From positions 21,209,480-21,273,479 of the forward strand of contig NC_087065.1 of assembly GCF_963678635.1 (NCBI RefSeq): a DNA stretch of 64,000 bases, given 5' to 3'. Made by a program: the position numbers and the translations under genes. Below are positions 31,301 through 43,762 of the stretch, one piece after another. Within the stretch, counting starts at the first letter, position 1. Every line of letters starts with the position of its first letter. A model generated the notes under the pieces. It saw only the letters and a list, made by a program, of their open reading frames with translations. It was not told the DNA's origin and ran no database searches. The DNA is from Symsagittifera roscoffensis. Lineage: Eukaryota; Xenacoelomorpha; Acoela; Convolutidae.

Positions 31301-32560
31301 TAGGCTTTAGCCTCGAGGACGAAGATGCGTCAGAAGTTGACCATGAGGATTTCATGAGAGGAGCAATTGCAAAATTCGGCCCGAGGTGTTTCTTTTGCAA
31401 CTTGGAAGGTCATTTTAAATCAGATTGTCCGCAATTCTGGGATGCAGTGGCAGACATCAAGCATCCAAGGCATGAGGAAGCTTTATCAGGAGTGAAAGCC
31501 AGCAAGACTCACCTGTTGAGTGAAACGGAGGCTCGCAGAAAAGACAAAACGCAAGAGCTGGCGACGAAGAAAATGGAAGCGGTAACTGAAGAGACACGTG
31601 AACCGGAACCAGTGACTGCGGCCGATGAATTCAAGATTGATTATAGGGCAGCCGCGAGGGATGCTCTAAATAGAGTGCAGCAGGAACTGGTGACGAAAGA
31701 GATCGAACAAAAAGCGAAACTCGAACTGGAGAATGAGAAACTACAGGAGCAACTGAATACCTTCGAAGCAACGGAGGTCGAAGAGACTAAAACACCAAGC
31801 AGTTTGAGCATGAAACTTAATTTGATCTCCGGTCAGAGGTTCAGCATGGTGCCACAAGGAAGCAAGATACAGTCGATAATCTCAGTGGCTGGACACCAGG
31901 TAATCAGAAATCTGAGTGAGCCATCCGAGTTCACTTTGATGCATTTGGACACATATGCAGATTATCTGAGGCAGGTGGAGCCACGCACTGAGTCGAGGGC
32001 TGTGCGAGCACTACTAACAACGGGTGGCCCTCGCCTAAAGAAACTTCATGGACGCTACCTGGAAGTCTATGGGCCGTATCAAGTGATGCTGAACGTGGAT
32101 GGAATCGGTATCTACACTAGGACTTATGTGACAACAGACAGTGACCAAATAGGGCGGATCTATTTGGGTGAGGAGGAACTCAAAGTCCGCAGGATAGGCC
32201 ATGACGCCATGATGGAACAAGATGCAGTACACAATGGGTATGAAGCAGATGTGACCGCACATCTTCTCGACACCAACGGAAAGAAAATCGGAGTCACAGG
32301 GCTTCTGGACACGGGAGATGTAGTGAGTGTGATGCCGATAAAAACTTGGGAAAGAATGGGCTTCACGAGGGAAGATCTAATTCCAACGAATCTCCGGCTG
32401 GCCGCCGCCAATTGAGGAGCGATTTACGTAGCTGGAAGGACACCACTAACAGTTCTCCACATGGGAGGATGGGATCTTTGGATGACCTTCCTGTTGGTAG
32501 AGAATTTGGACGACGCCGACCAATTCATCTTGGGCAGAGATTTCGTCAGGAATTTTGACG
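31291..32560 (+). pseudogene. Zinc knuckle and aspartic protease of the giant element
   Basis: Fossil part. CCHC knuckle C-F-F-C-x4-H-x4-C at about 31389-31430, a Lys/Glu-rich coiled-coil section, then the protease motif GLLDTGDVVSVMP at about 32300-32340 and the second conserved region FILGRDF at about 32524-32545. Confidence 0.8.
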
Positions 32561-33129
32561 TGATGATTGACTTGAACAACGGTCTGATACGGATTAGAAA
32601 CCCGGACCGGAAGTATGTTAAGAAACCGATTAATAGGATAATAACAGACGAAATCAAGGTACCATTTTTTTTAGATAGAAAAGTGAAACTACAGCCAGGA
32701 CAGGCTGTGGTGGAGATTTTTAGAATGAGAATTTTAAATTCGTTAAGCGATACTAAACAGATTTGTTTAGTACCGAATCCAAATAGTCAGAATTCGGTGA
32801 TTTTAGGCCGGAGCTTCTCATTAACGCGAAACGGACTGTGTGTCAGTGTGTTCTTGAACACACTGGACACCACGGTTTCAATCCAGCGTGGGAAGGAGCT
32901 TGGTTACGCTTTGCCGATGAGGACCGACTATGAGGAGACAAAAAATTTGAAGAAACATAGTGTGAAAGACTGTCCTTATCATGCCAATAAAGATAAAATT
33001 TTAAAGAGGATTAATGAATTAAAATCTATTCATAAATTGTTTTCAATGAAATCCGAAACGAACGACGGCTTATCGAGCTGCTCGAATTTTCCGGAACGTC
33101 CTCGTCATATGAACTAGAATCTGACAAAC

Positions 33130-34570
33130 CGGTTTTGCCCGAGATAGAACATTTAAAAGGGAAAATAGGTGGGGGAGATTTCGAAAAATTGCGGGACCTC
33201 TTAAATCGGAACGCAGATGTATTTTCAAAACATAAGGCGGATATCGGTTGCTGTAACTTCGTCGAACACGAAATCGAACTTGAAGAGGGCGCCGTTCCCC
33301 ATAGGGAAGATGCAAGACGAATGACGCCACACAAGTCCGAAGCGTGCAAAGTGGAAATAGAAATGTTGCTTGAATACGACATAATAGAACAATCGAAATC
33401 GCCATGGGCTTGCGAGGTAGTAATGGCGAAAAAGAAAGGGGGCAACTTAGGTTTTGTTGCGACTTTCGCTACGCGGTAACTATAAAAGATGCGTACCCGA
33501 TACCGCGAATAGACGAGAGCCTCTCTAAACTTGGTGATGCCAAGTTCTTCACCACATTGGACTTGGGTTCTGCCTTCTGACAGGTCCCGCTGCGGAAGAA
33601 TGATAGAGAAAAGACCGGATTCGCGTGTGAGTTGGGGTTGTACCAGTGGAAGAGGATGCCCTTCGGCTTGTGCAATGCAACGGCCACTTTTCAAAGACTG
33701 ATGGCTCAGGCTTTGACCAGAGTGACCAAGAAGTACGGGAATCTCGTGGTGTGTTACGTGGACGACGTGGTCATAGAGACACCAACCCTGGAAGACCACA
33801 TTGATCGGCTCAATGAGGTCCTTGGATGCATGAAAAGAGCAGGCGTGAAGTGCAAACCATCGAAATGTGAAATCCTTAGGGATTCAATCAAGTACCTGGG
33901 ATGAATGGTGGATAGGCATGGTGTGAGGCCGGACCCGGAAGCAGTAGAAGCAGTGTTGACATGGAAGGCTCCCAGAACGGACACACAGCTCCTGAGCTTC
34001 TCAGGGTTTGCCAACTACTACCGGGAGTTCATAAAAAGATATGCAGACAAGGTGTATCCGATGCAGAAGCTGATGCGTAACAAAGGGAAAAAGTTCGAAT
34101 GGAACGATGAAGCACAAGTTGCCTTCGAGAACATAAAGCGGGAACTGTGCGAAGCGCCAGTGCTAGGCATGCCTACAGAAAAGGGCATATATGTTCTTGA
34201 CACAGACGCATCGGTAGTAGCCATCTCAAGAAAATTGCATCAGGAGCAAGGATGGAATGGAAGAGCGGTTCTCCGTCCCATTGCATACGGCAGCAAGGTC
34301 TTGAGTGACACTGAGATAAAATATAGCGCACCAAAAGCAGAAATAATTGGAGTAGTCACATTTGTGGAAAAATACCGCATGTACTTGAGGAGCGCTCCCT
34401 TTAAGTAACGCGTAGACAACAGAGCGTTATCCTGGTTGAAGAGCTACTCGATGTATCAGAGTTATATTGGTAGATGGATAGTAAGATTGGATGGCTACCA
34501 TATGATAATCGAACACAGGATGCGTGATAAACACCAGAATGCTGATAGCCTCAGCAAGAAAACTGAGTTC
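33130..34570 (+). pseudogene. Reverse transcriptase and RNase H of the giant element
   Basis: Fossil part. Ty3-type RT motifs: FTTLDLGS, RMPFGLCNA, CYVDDVV (about 33752-33772), FSGFANYYREFI; RNase H: LDTDAS (about 34196) and IAYGSKVL. Order protease-RT-RNase H-integrase places it with Ty3/mdg4 elements. Confidence 0.88.
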
Positions 34571-35689
34571 TATGAAAGATTGGAGCAGAAGCAAGCCAAT
34601 CAGGCAGAAATAAAGGAGGGATTCTCGTTTCTGGACAAAGAAACTTATGAAGCGCTTCCCTTAACAAGATGGTTGAACAAGTCTGGACATCCAATTCCAG
34701 GACACCCTGAGTTACCTGTGGAGAAGGCAGCCAAGATAAAGATCATATCCAAGGAGGACCCGGTCCCCTTGGATCTATTGCTACGTTCAAATCTGGTCCA
34801 GCAAGAACTCTCTCGCATGAACATAAACAGCCTCTCATTATTGGATAAAACAGTGCAGGTCACACCGCAAGTGATGCGGATGCTGGGTGGATTTTTAGAG
34901 AGAGAAGTGACCAGAGATGACCCCGAGTGGACAGCAGCAGTGGCATCATTAACAGTCAGGGAGAAATTGAAGATCATGCCGTCCAGACGACAACACGAAG
35001 AGAACGAGAGGGATTGTAGGACAATAGTTCAGCAACTAGTATCCTCAATACCACACGAGGTCTTAACCAGTACCTCTCACGGACGGAAAGAACAGGGGAG
35101 CAATACGCGAAGGAAAACTGTTATCTTTTTGGACCAGGATAAAGAAGGTGAAAAGGTAGAACGAGACCTGCAGCAGGATTGTTTGTCCGGGGAGACGAAC
35201 GATGAGAAATGCCAGCGAGTACAAGGTCAACACTCGGGACAAGGAAGTTTTTTCGGGGAGTCAGGACGGGAAAAAGGATGGGAAACAGGACCTGGGGAAT
35301 AAAATTTTGTCCGGGGAGTTCAGATGAATGCGGAGAAGGCACAGACCTGGTCTGGAGGAGGGTGCAGACTCCATCAAAACCTGCTTTATAGATGACAACT
35401 CCCGAAACTCAGGAATTGACACCTACTCAGACAGGTACTCGAGCTCAGGATCAGAACTGTCCGAACTAGCGATACACACACTACTAGTGGAAACTCGTGC
35501 AAGGGATCTGGACAGAGAGGTATACCAGGATCCTGACAGTGATCGCTACCTCATACCAAGCGAAAGAGTATTTGACAACGCAGCAGATGATTTGGAAACA
35601 ATAGCAGTATCGAAACGTTCGATAAGTCTGTTGCCACAAAAGGAGGTAGTCAGGACTGATCTTCAGCCGTTCAAGCAAGAAACAAGTTG

Positions 35690-37460
35690 GCGAAGATTTG
35701 GTGCGTTAAGATGGAGGAAGACACACACCAGCCCAATGAGCTGAATGGTCAGATGAGGGTCATGAAGACGTACTTGAAGGCGAGATACAGACTCTCGGAT
35801 CTTCTAAGAGCACAGAGAAATGACCGCATGACAAGCAACCTGAAAAGGTGGATCGAGAATGGTTCTCCGGATAAAAGAGACCTCGAGGAAGACAGTTACC
35901 GTATCCTGAGACAGTATTTTATGCAGAAAGAGGGAGGGTTATACTTGAACAAGGACGGGATTGTGGCTTGCAAGAGAAGAGATGAGGACATAGTCCTATA
36001 CAAGTATAACGAGGTAGTGTTGCCGCAACTCTATCAGACAGAACTCTTGTTCAGGTCGCATGATCAGATGGGCCATCAGGGGATCGACAAAGTGTATCAG
36101 AGGATCCTGAAGCGCTTTGAGTGGCCTGGAATGAAAAAGGCATGCTAGAAGTGGGTAACAGCATTTCTGTCATGCCAACAGGTCAAGGATCCAAGGAAAT
36201 TGCGATTTCCCTTGCAATCGATCGAGTCGTCTGAATTTAACGAGGTAGTGCAGATAGATCACCAAAAGATATGCATGACAGACAGTGGTTATAATCAGGT
36301 ATTGGTCAAGATAGATCATTTCACGAAGTATGGAGAGGCCATGCCCTGCATAACTGCCTCGGCGGAAGAGACGTGCGACCACCTGATCAATACGTGGATA
36401 GCCAGACACGGTTGTCCGATGACGTTTCAATCGGATAACGGAACAGATTTTGTAGGAGAACTCACGAAAGAGCTAATGAGACGCTCGCAAGTTGCTCAAG
36501 CTCACTCAACGACATACCATCCACAGACAAATGGCTCAGTGGAAAGGCAGAATCGAACGTTAGTGTCGATGCTGAGGGTATATTGTTACAGGTACATGGC
36601 CGATTGGGACAGATATCTTCCGCAAATGATGGGAGCTTACAATAGCACGCAACATTCCACCACTGGGGTTAGTCCACACATGATGCTAACTGGACACGAG
36701 AAGTATTTACCCTTAAACTTTTTCTACCCAGAGTATGAGGGAAAGAAAACGTCTCCACAGGTCTACGTGAGGGATGTGATCAGACGTCAACAGCAGTTGA
36801 AACATTTGTGTAGACGAATTACTCAGCAAGCACAGGCAAGGCAGAGGAAAAAAATCGACAAGAAAGCAGCTGGTGCGAAAGCTTACTCGGTGGGAGACTA
36901 CGTATGGGTATTTCAGAACGTTATACCACCGAAAAGAACAAAAAAGCTCCTAAAAAGTGGAGGGGACCCTTCATGATTACGGAAGTGCACCAGGAGGGAC
37001 GCTTTTACAGACTGAGTACTGGCCGAGCCGCTCATTACGAAAACATTAAGCCACACAATCCATCGACAGAAGACTGGTGTATACCTGCAGACATGGAAGA
37101 AGGGGATTATCTAATGATGGACCCAGCTTGTGAGGTCAATGAGAAGGGCATCAGGGAAAAGAACGCTGGAAATGAGGTCATAGAGGAAGGAGCAAGTGCA
37201 CCACTGGACTTGGACCCAAATTACGTGATTGAAGCGGACGATGAAACTTTACCCTATGCAGAGGAGGACTGGCAGGACCCTGAACAAAGGGAGCTTCCTA
37301 AGAACTTGGAACCGGATCTTCCGTTCACGATACAGACTCGTCAGAATGACAGGACAAGATCCAAGAAGAAATATAACCCTTACGGCGACGATTTTGTAGT
37401 GGACAGGATAGATCTAAAGAAGATAAGGGAAGAAGTAGTGGGTCTAGAATAAATAACTTT
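35690..37460 (+). pseudogene. Integrase of the giant element
   Basis: Fossil part. HHCC zinc-binding module (HDQMGHQGIDKVY then a CxxC about 36055-36180), core with QIDH (about 36252), FQSDNGTDF (about 36427) and HPQTNGSVERQNR (about 36520-36558), then a C-terminal SVGDYVWVF domain. An acidic tail follows. Confidence 0.85.
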
Positions 37461-37569
37461 GTCACAGGACATTGACATAGTGGATGATCACGACGATGAG
37501 TGAGTCGATGACCGGTCGAAGCCCGAAGTAGAATTCGACGACGAACAACAGCAGTCATATGAACAAGAC

Positions 37570-38412
37570 TTGACGAATCTGCGTGTCTTGGAATGGCTGA
37601 ACGAGATGACGTCGGACCCAAAGGAGACCAGTGTCACGATTCAAAATGTAGATCGTGAAAGCATAAAATACATGAAAACCGAACGAGAAGATCCATCCTG
37701 GGCTGCCCAGGAGGGGCGACTACTCATTCCGGCCTCCAATCTCGATTTGATACCCGGTATGCGATCGACGGGGACGTCGATGGATATTTTTGTCCGGGGA
37801 GTGGGGGTAGGACTTACCCACACTGAAAACTTGATAATAAAAAAATTAAGAATAGCAAGAGAAACAGGAGACTTAAAAGCAGAAACAGGCAAAGAATCGA
37901 AGAAACTTGACGTAGGGAGGGTAGTTGAGTCATATTTTATCTTACCAAATGAGTATTCAAGTAGCATAATACTAACAGACAGCGATTTCATACTCACAAA
38001 TAGAACATGTGCGATAGCAATCACAGCAGACATGAGTTTTAGGACAGCGTTAGCGGCAGATTTTAAGAGAGAATATAAAAACATAGAGTTCCTATGGAAG
38101 CAAAGACCAGGAGTAGGGGGCGTGGCAGCCTTACCCCCGGCGGCGTCACAGATACCGGGAAAATACCTATGCTTCTTGGTGACGAGGGCGACGGAGAAGC
38201 AGCACGTGGACCCAGAGAACCTAGTCTTGTCCTTGACGAGGTTGAGGGACTTCCTCGTGGAAATGGACGTGAAGGAGCTCTCGCTTCCAGTGTACGATCC
38301 AAACAGAGGACGACTGCATCCTCGGGAATTGTACGCGCTTGTACACATGATATTTTCTGATACTCTTGTACAAGTATACTTACATAAGAAATATTACTTA
38401 AGTATAGGCTGA
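37570..38412 (+). pseudogene. Macro-like domain of the giant element
   Basis: Fossil part of about 280 codons. The C-terminal half has the macro-domain order: a strand with CAIAITADMS, then TALAADFKREY, GGVAALP, GKYLCFLVTRATEK, NLVLSLTRLRDFL, LSLPVYDPNRGRLHPRELY and a final VQVYL strand. Macro domains bind or remove ADP-ribose. The usual glycine-rich catalytic loops are only partly matched, so ligand and activity are uncertain. The N-terminal 125 residues are unrecognised. Confidence 0.6.
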
Positions 38413-38808
38413 GTGACGTGCGAGAGGGTGTTAGGCTAAAGACTAAGTTGTATGTAATGTGTGATATGTGTGATATGTGTGTTATGTTAAGTGTTATGTT
38501 TTTAAGCTCTTGGGTAAGAAGGGGTTAGTGACCATGAACAACTGAATGACAATCTTAGGAATAGATCCAAAGTTTGGACTGTCCGATCTTAGGTCGAATT
38601 CCAAAATTTTAGAGACCGATTGAATTTTAATGAATTTTAGGATAAAAATCTTTTTATCAGACTGTTTTTAAGTAAATTTTAACGAGAAGTTAAGGTGAAA
38701 CTGACAAGTGTGACATTCGTGACCCCTTTTCTAGATCCTGATTGATCATTTAATTGCTCACTTGAGTCAAAACCTTGGAATCAGAATAAATCGAACCTGA
38801 AGAACAAA
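38413..38808 (+). other. AT-richer spacer inside the giant element
   Basis: About 400 bp with no frame of interest, containing a (gtgatat)-like simple repeat near 38460-38485 and lower GC than both sides. It separates the gag-pol-macro half from the second coding half. Confidence 0.5.
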
Positions 38809-39700
38809 ATGGATAGTTTCAACTTGGATGAATTGATGGACCTGGCAGAGGCATATGTAGGACCGATGATAGATGCGATCTATCGTCGGCTAATGGATCT
38901 AGATTTCGCTCTGGAGGACCGAGAGGTAGTCATGTTGCTGACCGCCCTGATAAACATCTTGGGGCATGACAACCGTGGGGACCGCCCCACGGAAGTCCTA
39001 TTGATGGCAGCATATGGAGAAAGGGGAGTACTAGACCGCCCGAACATGAGGGTTATGAGGTGGAGAAACGGGGCTCTCACAGGGAGTGACTTGGCGAATG
39101 AACCTGGATTGGGAAGTTCTAGGACTTACCAACCAGGTGAAATGCTTATGCCCTCCAAGCCCAAACCTGGGCTGACGAGAATGCATCAGGTGATGAACAG
39201 CGAGGCTGCCTCGTCTGGTTCACCACTGAGAGCAGCTGTGCCATCAAAGAGGGCGAAAGTAGAACAAAAGGTTCAGACAAACCAAACCATGCAAGATCTG
39301 GATGGGATAAAGGACGAACTGGAAAGGACACAAAGGGAGCTGGACGAGGAGACTAAGACCATGCTCATTGCGGAGGACGACAGAGACATGTAGAAGAGAT
39401 TGTTCGAAGACTGCAACAAAAAGCAGGGTGAAGAAAATGAGCGCTTGAGGTAGGACTACAAGGAGCGATCGGAAAGGATGGCGTTGACAACGGCCGTGGA
39501 GAAGGTGATACCTGCAAGGAGCATTCCTCGTGGGCAGTAGCCGATGGAGCTCTTGACGCCTCGAAAAATGAGTCAGACAACGGAGACACGACTCCCGACA
39601 GCAACAGATCGAGTGACAATCCCGGACCCTAGTGACACCTTGGGTGACCCCGTCGTGGAACAAACGGCGAGGAAGCTGATAGAGACAGCTGGATGACTGG
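38809..39700 (+). pseudogene. Unrecognised coding region A, helical/coiled coil (giant element)
   Basis: Fossil part. Starts MDSFNLDELMDLAEAYVG with an alpha-helical N-terminus, then a basic linker and a Glu/Lys/Arg-rich coiled coil. I do not recognise a family. It precedes the SGNH domain and may have been its N-terminal portion. Confidence 0.4.
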
Positions 39701-39729
39701 TCGCCAACAAGAATGCGCCAGGTTCCGGG

Positions 39730-40920
39730 GTGACTGCACCCTATGGAACGATTGACGACACGGGCAGAGTACGACTCTCCCAGACCGTGATCAGACAGGG
39801 AATTAGCGACACGACGCCACTAATGGGGAGCTCTAAGGCCCCAGAGAGAAGAATACAGAAGATGCCAGCGAAGACAGTGTCACGTGTAAAAGACGTAAAA
39901 AAGAATAACCAGTTGAGATATAACTTCACGGGAGTCCCGGAGACAGATCCAAGAGCTTGCTTCAATCGAGCGACTTGGAACCCGGCAGTAAACCTGCAAC
40001 AACCGCCACTGGGGACATCACATCTGATAATGGGAGACAGCTTGGTCAGAGTACTATCGTATTCGAGGACCTCTTGGGTCACCACGGTGATGGCCTTCGG
40101 AGGCGCGACGATAGCCCAGTTTTATCGGATGGTAGAACTAATGAATCCAGGGAGGATCCCCAATGTGATGATCCTGGTTGGAACGAACGACATCTCTAGA
40201 GGTTCGGATGAGCAGGAAGCTCTATGGGAATCAATGATGGTGTGCTTGTTTACTACTCTCTGGCAGAAATTCAACTGCGCGGTACTGGCCGTTTGCACTG
40301 TGCCAATGAACACAAGGAGCTTGACAGCAGCAGGGAGAAGGCACAACGAAGGAGTGGTTAGGTGGAATAATATCTTGAGTAAAATTGCAAGTCGGAATGC
40401 CGGAAGAATGGTCCTCATGGACATCGAACATGAGTTGAGAGCTATGGATCAGGCCAGACTGACCACGGATGGCATCCACTTCGATAGTATAGAAGGACAG
40501 GCCTGGTTGAATCGAGTCTTCCAAGAGCGGTTGGATGAGTTGGAAGTAGAACTCTTTGACACAGGAGTGCTAAAGGAGGAAGGAAGATCGAATGACACGG
40601 TGATTACCACCTTTGTGCCTCCTAGCCTGGGAACACGCTTGGGGAAGGTCCCGGCCGTCAAGAACTACAGACAGCAGAGCTCCAGCGAACCAGGTCAAAG
40701 GACAGACGTTCAAGATCGATTGGGAGAAGCGCCGATGAGGAGGACCATTCATCCTAGGAGAAGACTAGGGCCTGTCAACCCGATGGAAGAGGCAACTAGC
40801 ACGTCTAGATCAGACACGAGATGTGTACAAGGACGAACTAATGAAGCTGGATCTCCAGAGGGTAAGCTTAATCGAGGATGCCAGGAGGATGCTGAATGGA
40901 GCGAGGCTATCCGTCAGTAG
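39730..40920 (+). pseudogene. SGNH-hydrolase domain of the giant element
   Basis: Fossil part. All SGNH blocks are readable: GDSLVRVL (about 40036), FGGATIAQ (Gly block, about 40098), LVGTNDIS (Asn block, about 40170) and DGIHFD (about 40468-40485). The domain is followed by a Pro/Arg/Ser-rich tail. SGNH enzymes are esterases or acyl hydrolases. The domain is unrelated in sequence detail to the LINE esterases nearby. Confidence 0.7.
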
Positions 40921-41166
40921 ACTGTACTCGATAACAGGCGTAGACTGGCATAAACTTCAGCTCCACAACGGCCTTGAGATTTGCTGACTTAGAGGGATGC
41001 CCTCTAACAACACAATGGGACCAGTGAACGCCCGACCATTACAAGACGTGAAACTAAATCACGACGAAGGGAATCGAGAAGAGAGACCTGGAAAATTTCT
41101 GGTAACGAGGGCGCCGATCGGACAACATGTGAAGATGTTCAGGCAGTTGAGCTCACCCCAGGTCAT

Positions 41167-42255
41167 GTGAAAGATAGAATATACCCGAAACAAGTGAGTC
41201 AAGATGATGACGTCCAAAGGTACGGCGGATTGAAAGCGATAAAGAAAGATGAGACCATCTTTGCCGCGTACGACAAAGCAGAAATGAGGAAGGCCAAGAT
41301 TATGATTGTAGCGAATTCAGAGTTCGTGTACACTTCCAAGTCTCTGTTTTGGCCGGATGTCATAATGTTGGCAGCGGTTGACCTGGACCTACTGCAAGCC
41401 GTATCTCTGGCAATACCGGTACAAAGACAGACGGACATGAACCCAGTCACGATCGTGTTTGCTGGCATCAATGACCACTTGCACAGTGGAAGTTTTCTGA
41501 GCAGACTCAGAAATCCTACAATAGCAGAAAATGGAGTGTGGCCAGCGATAAAGGATATCCTGGAGTCAATGGGTGAAGTGGTGGATGCGACGAAGGAGGG
41601 GTCGTTCACCAAAGTGACACCGAGAGTAGTGTTCGCGCTGTCTCCGGGGTATGCATGTCTCCCGGATGGATTGAAATTCGTGTATGCGATCGTGACCTTG
41701 CTTTCAGAAGGGAAATATGATGTGATCATATCAGCCCCAAATCGCATGATAGAGATGGAGAACTTGAGACCACTCAGGGCTGAACTACCTGCGGTGTGGT
41801 CAGACATCTCGAACGCGACGAGAGGATTCAAGGACCATGCGCTGCATATGTTAGTGTTGAATGAGGTGCTGGGGTTGGAACTTTCCATTTTCAGTCGACA
41901 GCTCAAACTTAAACCGGGAATAGACGAAGACCATCGAGTAGTCACAGCGATGTCGAACGACTTATGGTTCCGAGCAATGGAAGTAACAGGTGAAAAAGCG
42001 AGAAGGAAGAATTCACAGGAGACTAGAGCTCATTTGGAGGCGATGGTCTTGAGGACGAAACCGGAGGCCAACCAGTGGTTACATCTAAGTCCTCGAAGAG
42101 CGGCATTGGGTGCAGATGCTTTCGAGCAAGGCCCCATAATGATTAAGAAAATCCATGCCTACTTGTTGAAGGAGGTGAGCCCAGCGGAAAATGCTGAAGA
42201 AAAGACAGCTGAGTTTGTGAATAGAGTGTGCCAAATTACCTTGGAAACCTTCTGA
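41167..42255 (+). pseudogene. Second, SGNH-like domain of the giant element
   Basis: Fossil part of about 360 codons. A first strand IMIVANSEFVYT and a later VFAGINDHLHS are placed like SGNH blocks I and III; LSPGYACLPDG follows. No clear DxxH block was found, so it may be a non-catalytic relative of the SGNH domain just upstream. Function unknown. Confidence 0.45.
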
Positions 42256-42299
42256 ACCCAGTAAGGGAAGGGGGAAAAAGGCTTTGAACGGACAGATAG

Positions 42300-43762
42300 C
42301 ATGCTGGAAGGGTTATGAGCCGGATGGACCGCGTCCTTCTTCGCGAAAGTTCACCCGAAAGTTTCTCATTACTTGATAAAGGAATTCCTCCAAGCAGTAG
42401 TGGAAGTATCGATTGTACTAGCCTTGTTTGTGACATTTGGAGCAGAAAGTTTCGTGAAAGGACCGACGGTACTGCTCACCGAAGGAATTCAGAACCTGCG
42501 GTTAGATGGACTTCTAACGTTGATTGCGATTACTCACGGAAACTTGGGAGGATTAATGAAGCTGACACGTTGTCCAGAGCAGATGAAAGACAAGGTGAGA
42601 AAATTGGACATGAAGAAAGCCATGGACTCGTGAAATAAGATAAGAGACCTGAGACACACTCTTATTCAACATCTCTTACAACAAAATCGCTTTGGAACGG
42701 GAGAAGATGAGACTATCGAGACAGAAGAAGATGTGAGACGACATGTTGGGGGCATACCCCTACTAACCGATCTGAGCTTGGCTATGAGGACCAATCCTTT
42801 AGCAGTCTATGGACCAGCAGTCACATTTGCGTTCCCTGATGTCAAGGTGGAGGCGTATTGGAGGTCGGTGCTGCACCTGAACCTCATATCAGCAGTGGGC
42901 GGTAGTGCGCTGAACCTGTTTGAGCAGCACGTGTTGCGGGAGCTCATGAGCGAAGATCTGTTGTTTACGAAGATATCGGAGCCAGAAATGACGGTCATCA
43001 ATTTTGACGATCACTTCCGTGATCGCATGGGAGAAGTAGAGAGAGGACACATGGAGGTGTTTCTGAAGCTTTGGAATCTGAGACCCTATGATAAAACGAA
43101 TGGTGAGATAACCAGAGTGCCTCGTCTCACTGCAGCATATCACAAGGTGAGAGAAGAGACGAAAGATTGGGGGTGATTACGAGAAGCTGCCGGAAGAAAT
43201 TCCTGAATTCCCTCTGATAAGAAGGATGTTGCTCGGAGCAGTCTCCGTGGTACAAACTCCTAGGTTGAGAGCATTTGAAACCAATGAAAGGAGAATAGGG
43301 AATTTCGTGGGAACGATGGATCCATACTTTGTGGGGAGGAATGCTGCCGTGTTACAGTACACACGATTTGCCTATACGGATCAAGCGACGAGAAGGCGAA
43401 TAAGCAACGCCGCGACTCCCAAGCCTGGAAGATTTTACGAGGAATGGGCGGGATTAGGCTTAGAGCCTATGAAGATGAGAGGCAGGACCGAACTGTCTGA
43501 GGCCTCCTTGATCCTGACTAGTGTGAAACCGGAATTGAAAGTAGGAGGAACGCTGCAGGCGAGAACCTTCCTAGCACACCCATGCAACAAGATGCAAGTC
43601 AAGCTGGTGGGGAAGACGACAGGGCATCGACAGGAGGAATATCCAGCCTGGATTTCAATCTCTTCAGTGATCTTGAGAACAACGCGGATGCGTTGGAGGC
43701 TACTGAGCCGACAGATGAAGGCATTTCGACACTGGAAACTCCGTCAGCCTTTACAGAAATGA
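42300..43762 (+). pseudogene. Unrecognised coding region B (giant element)
   Basis: Fossil part with GC-rich coding-like composition. Frames at about 42373-42633, 42733-43176 and 43226-43762 give globular-looking protein (for example NFDDHFRDRMGEVERG, GTMDPYFVGRNAAVLQYTRF). No family recognised. Confidence 0.4.

Noticed and set aside
33026-33799. 257-codon minus-strand frame
   Set aside because: Antisense to the giant element's reverse transcriptase; no motif of its own.
41199-41945. 248-codon minus-strand frame
   Set aside because: Antisense to the second SGNH-like region; no family resemblance.
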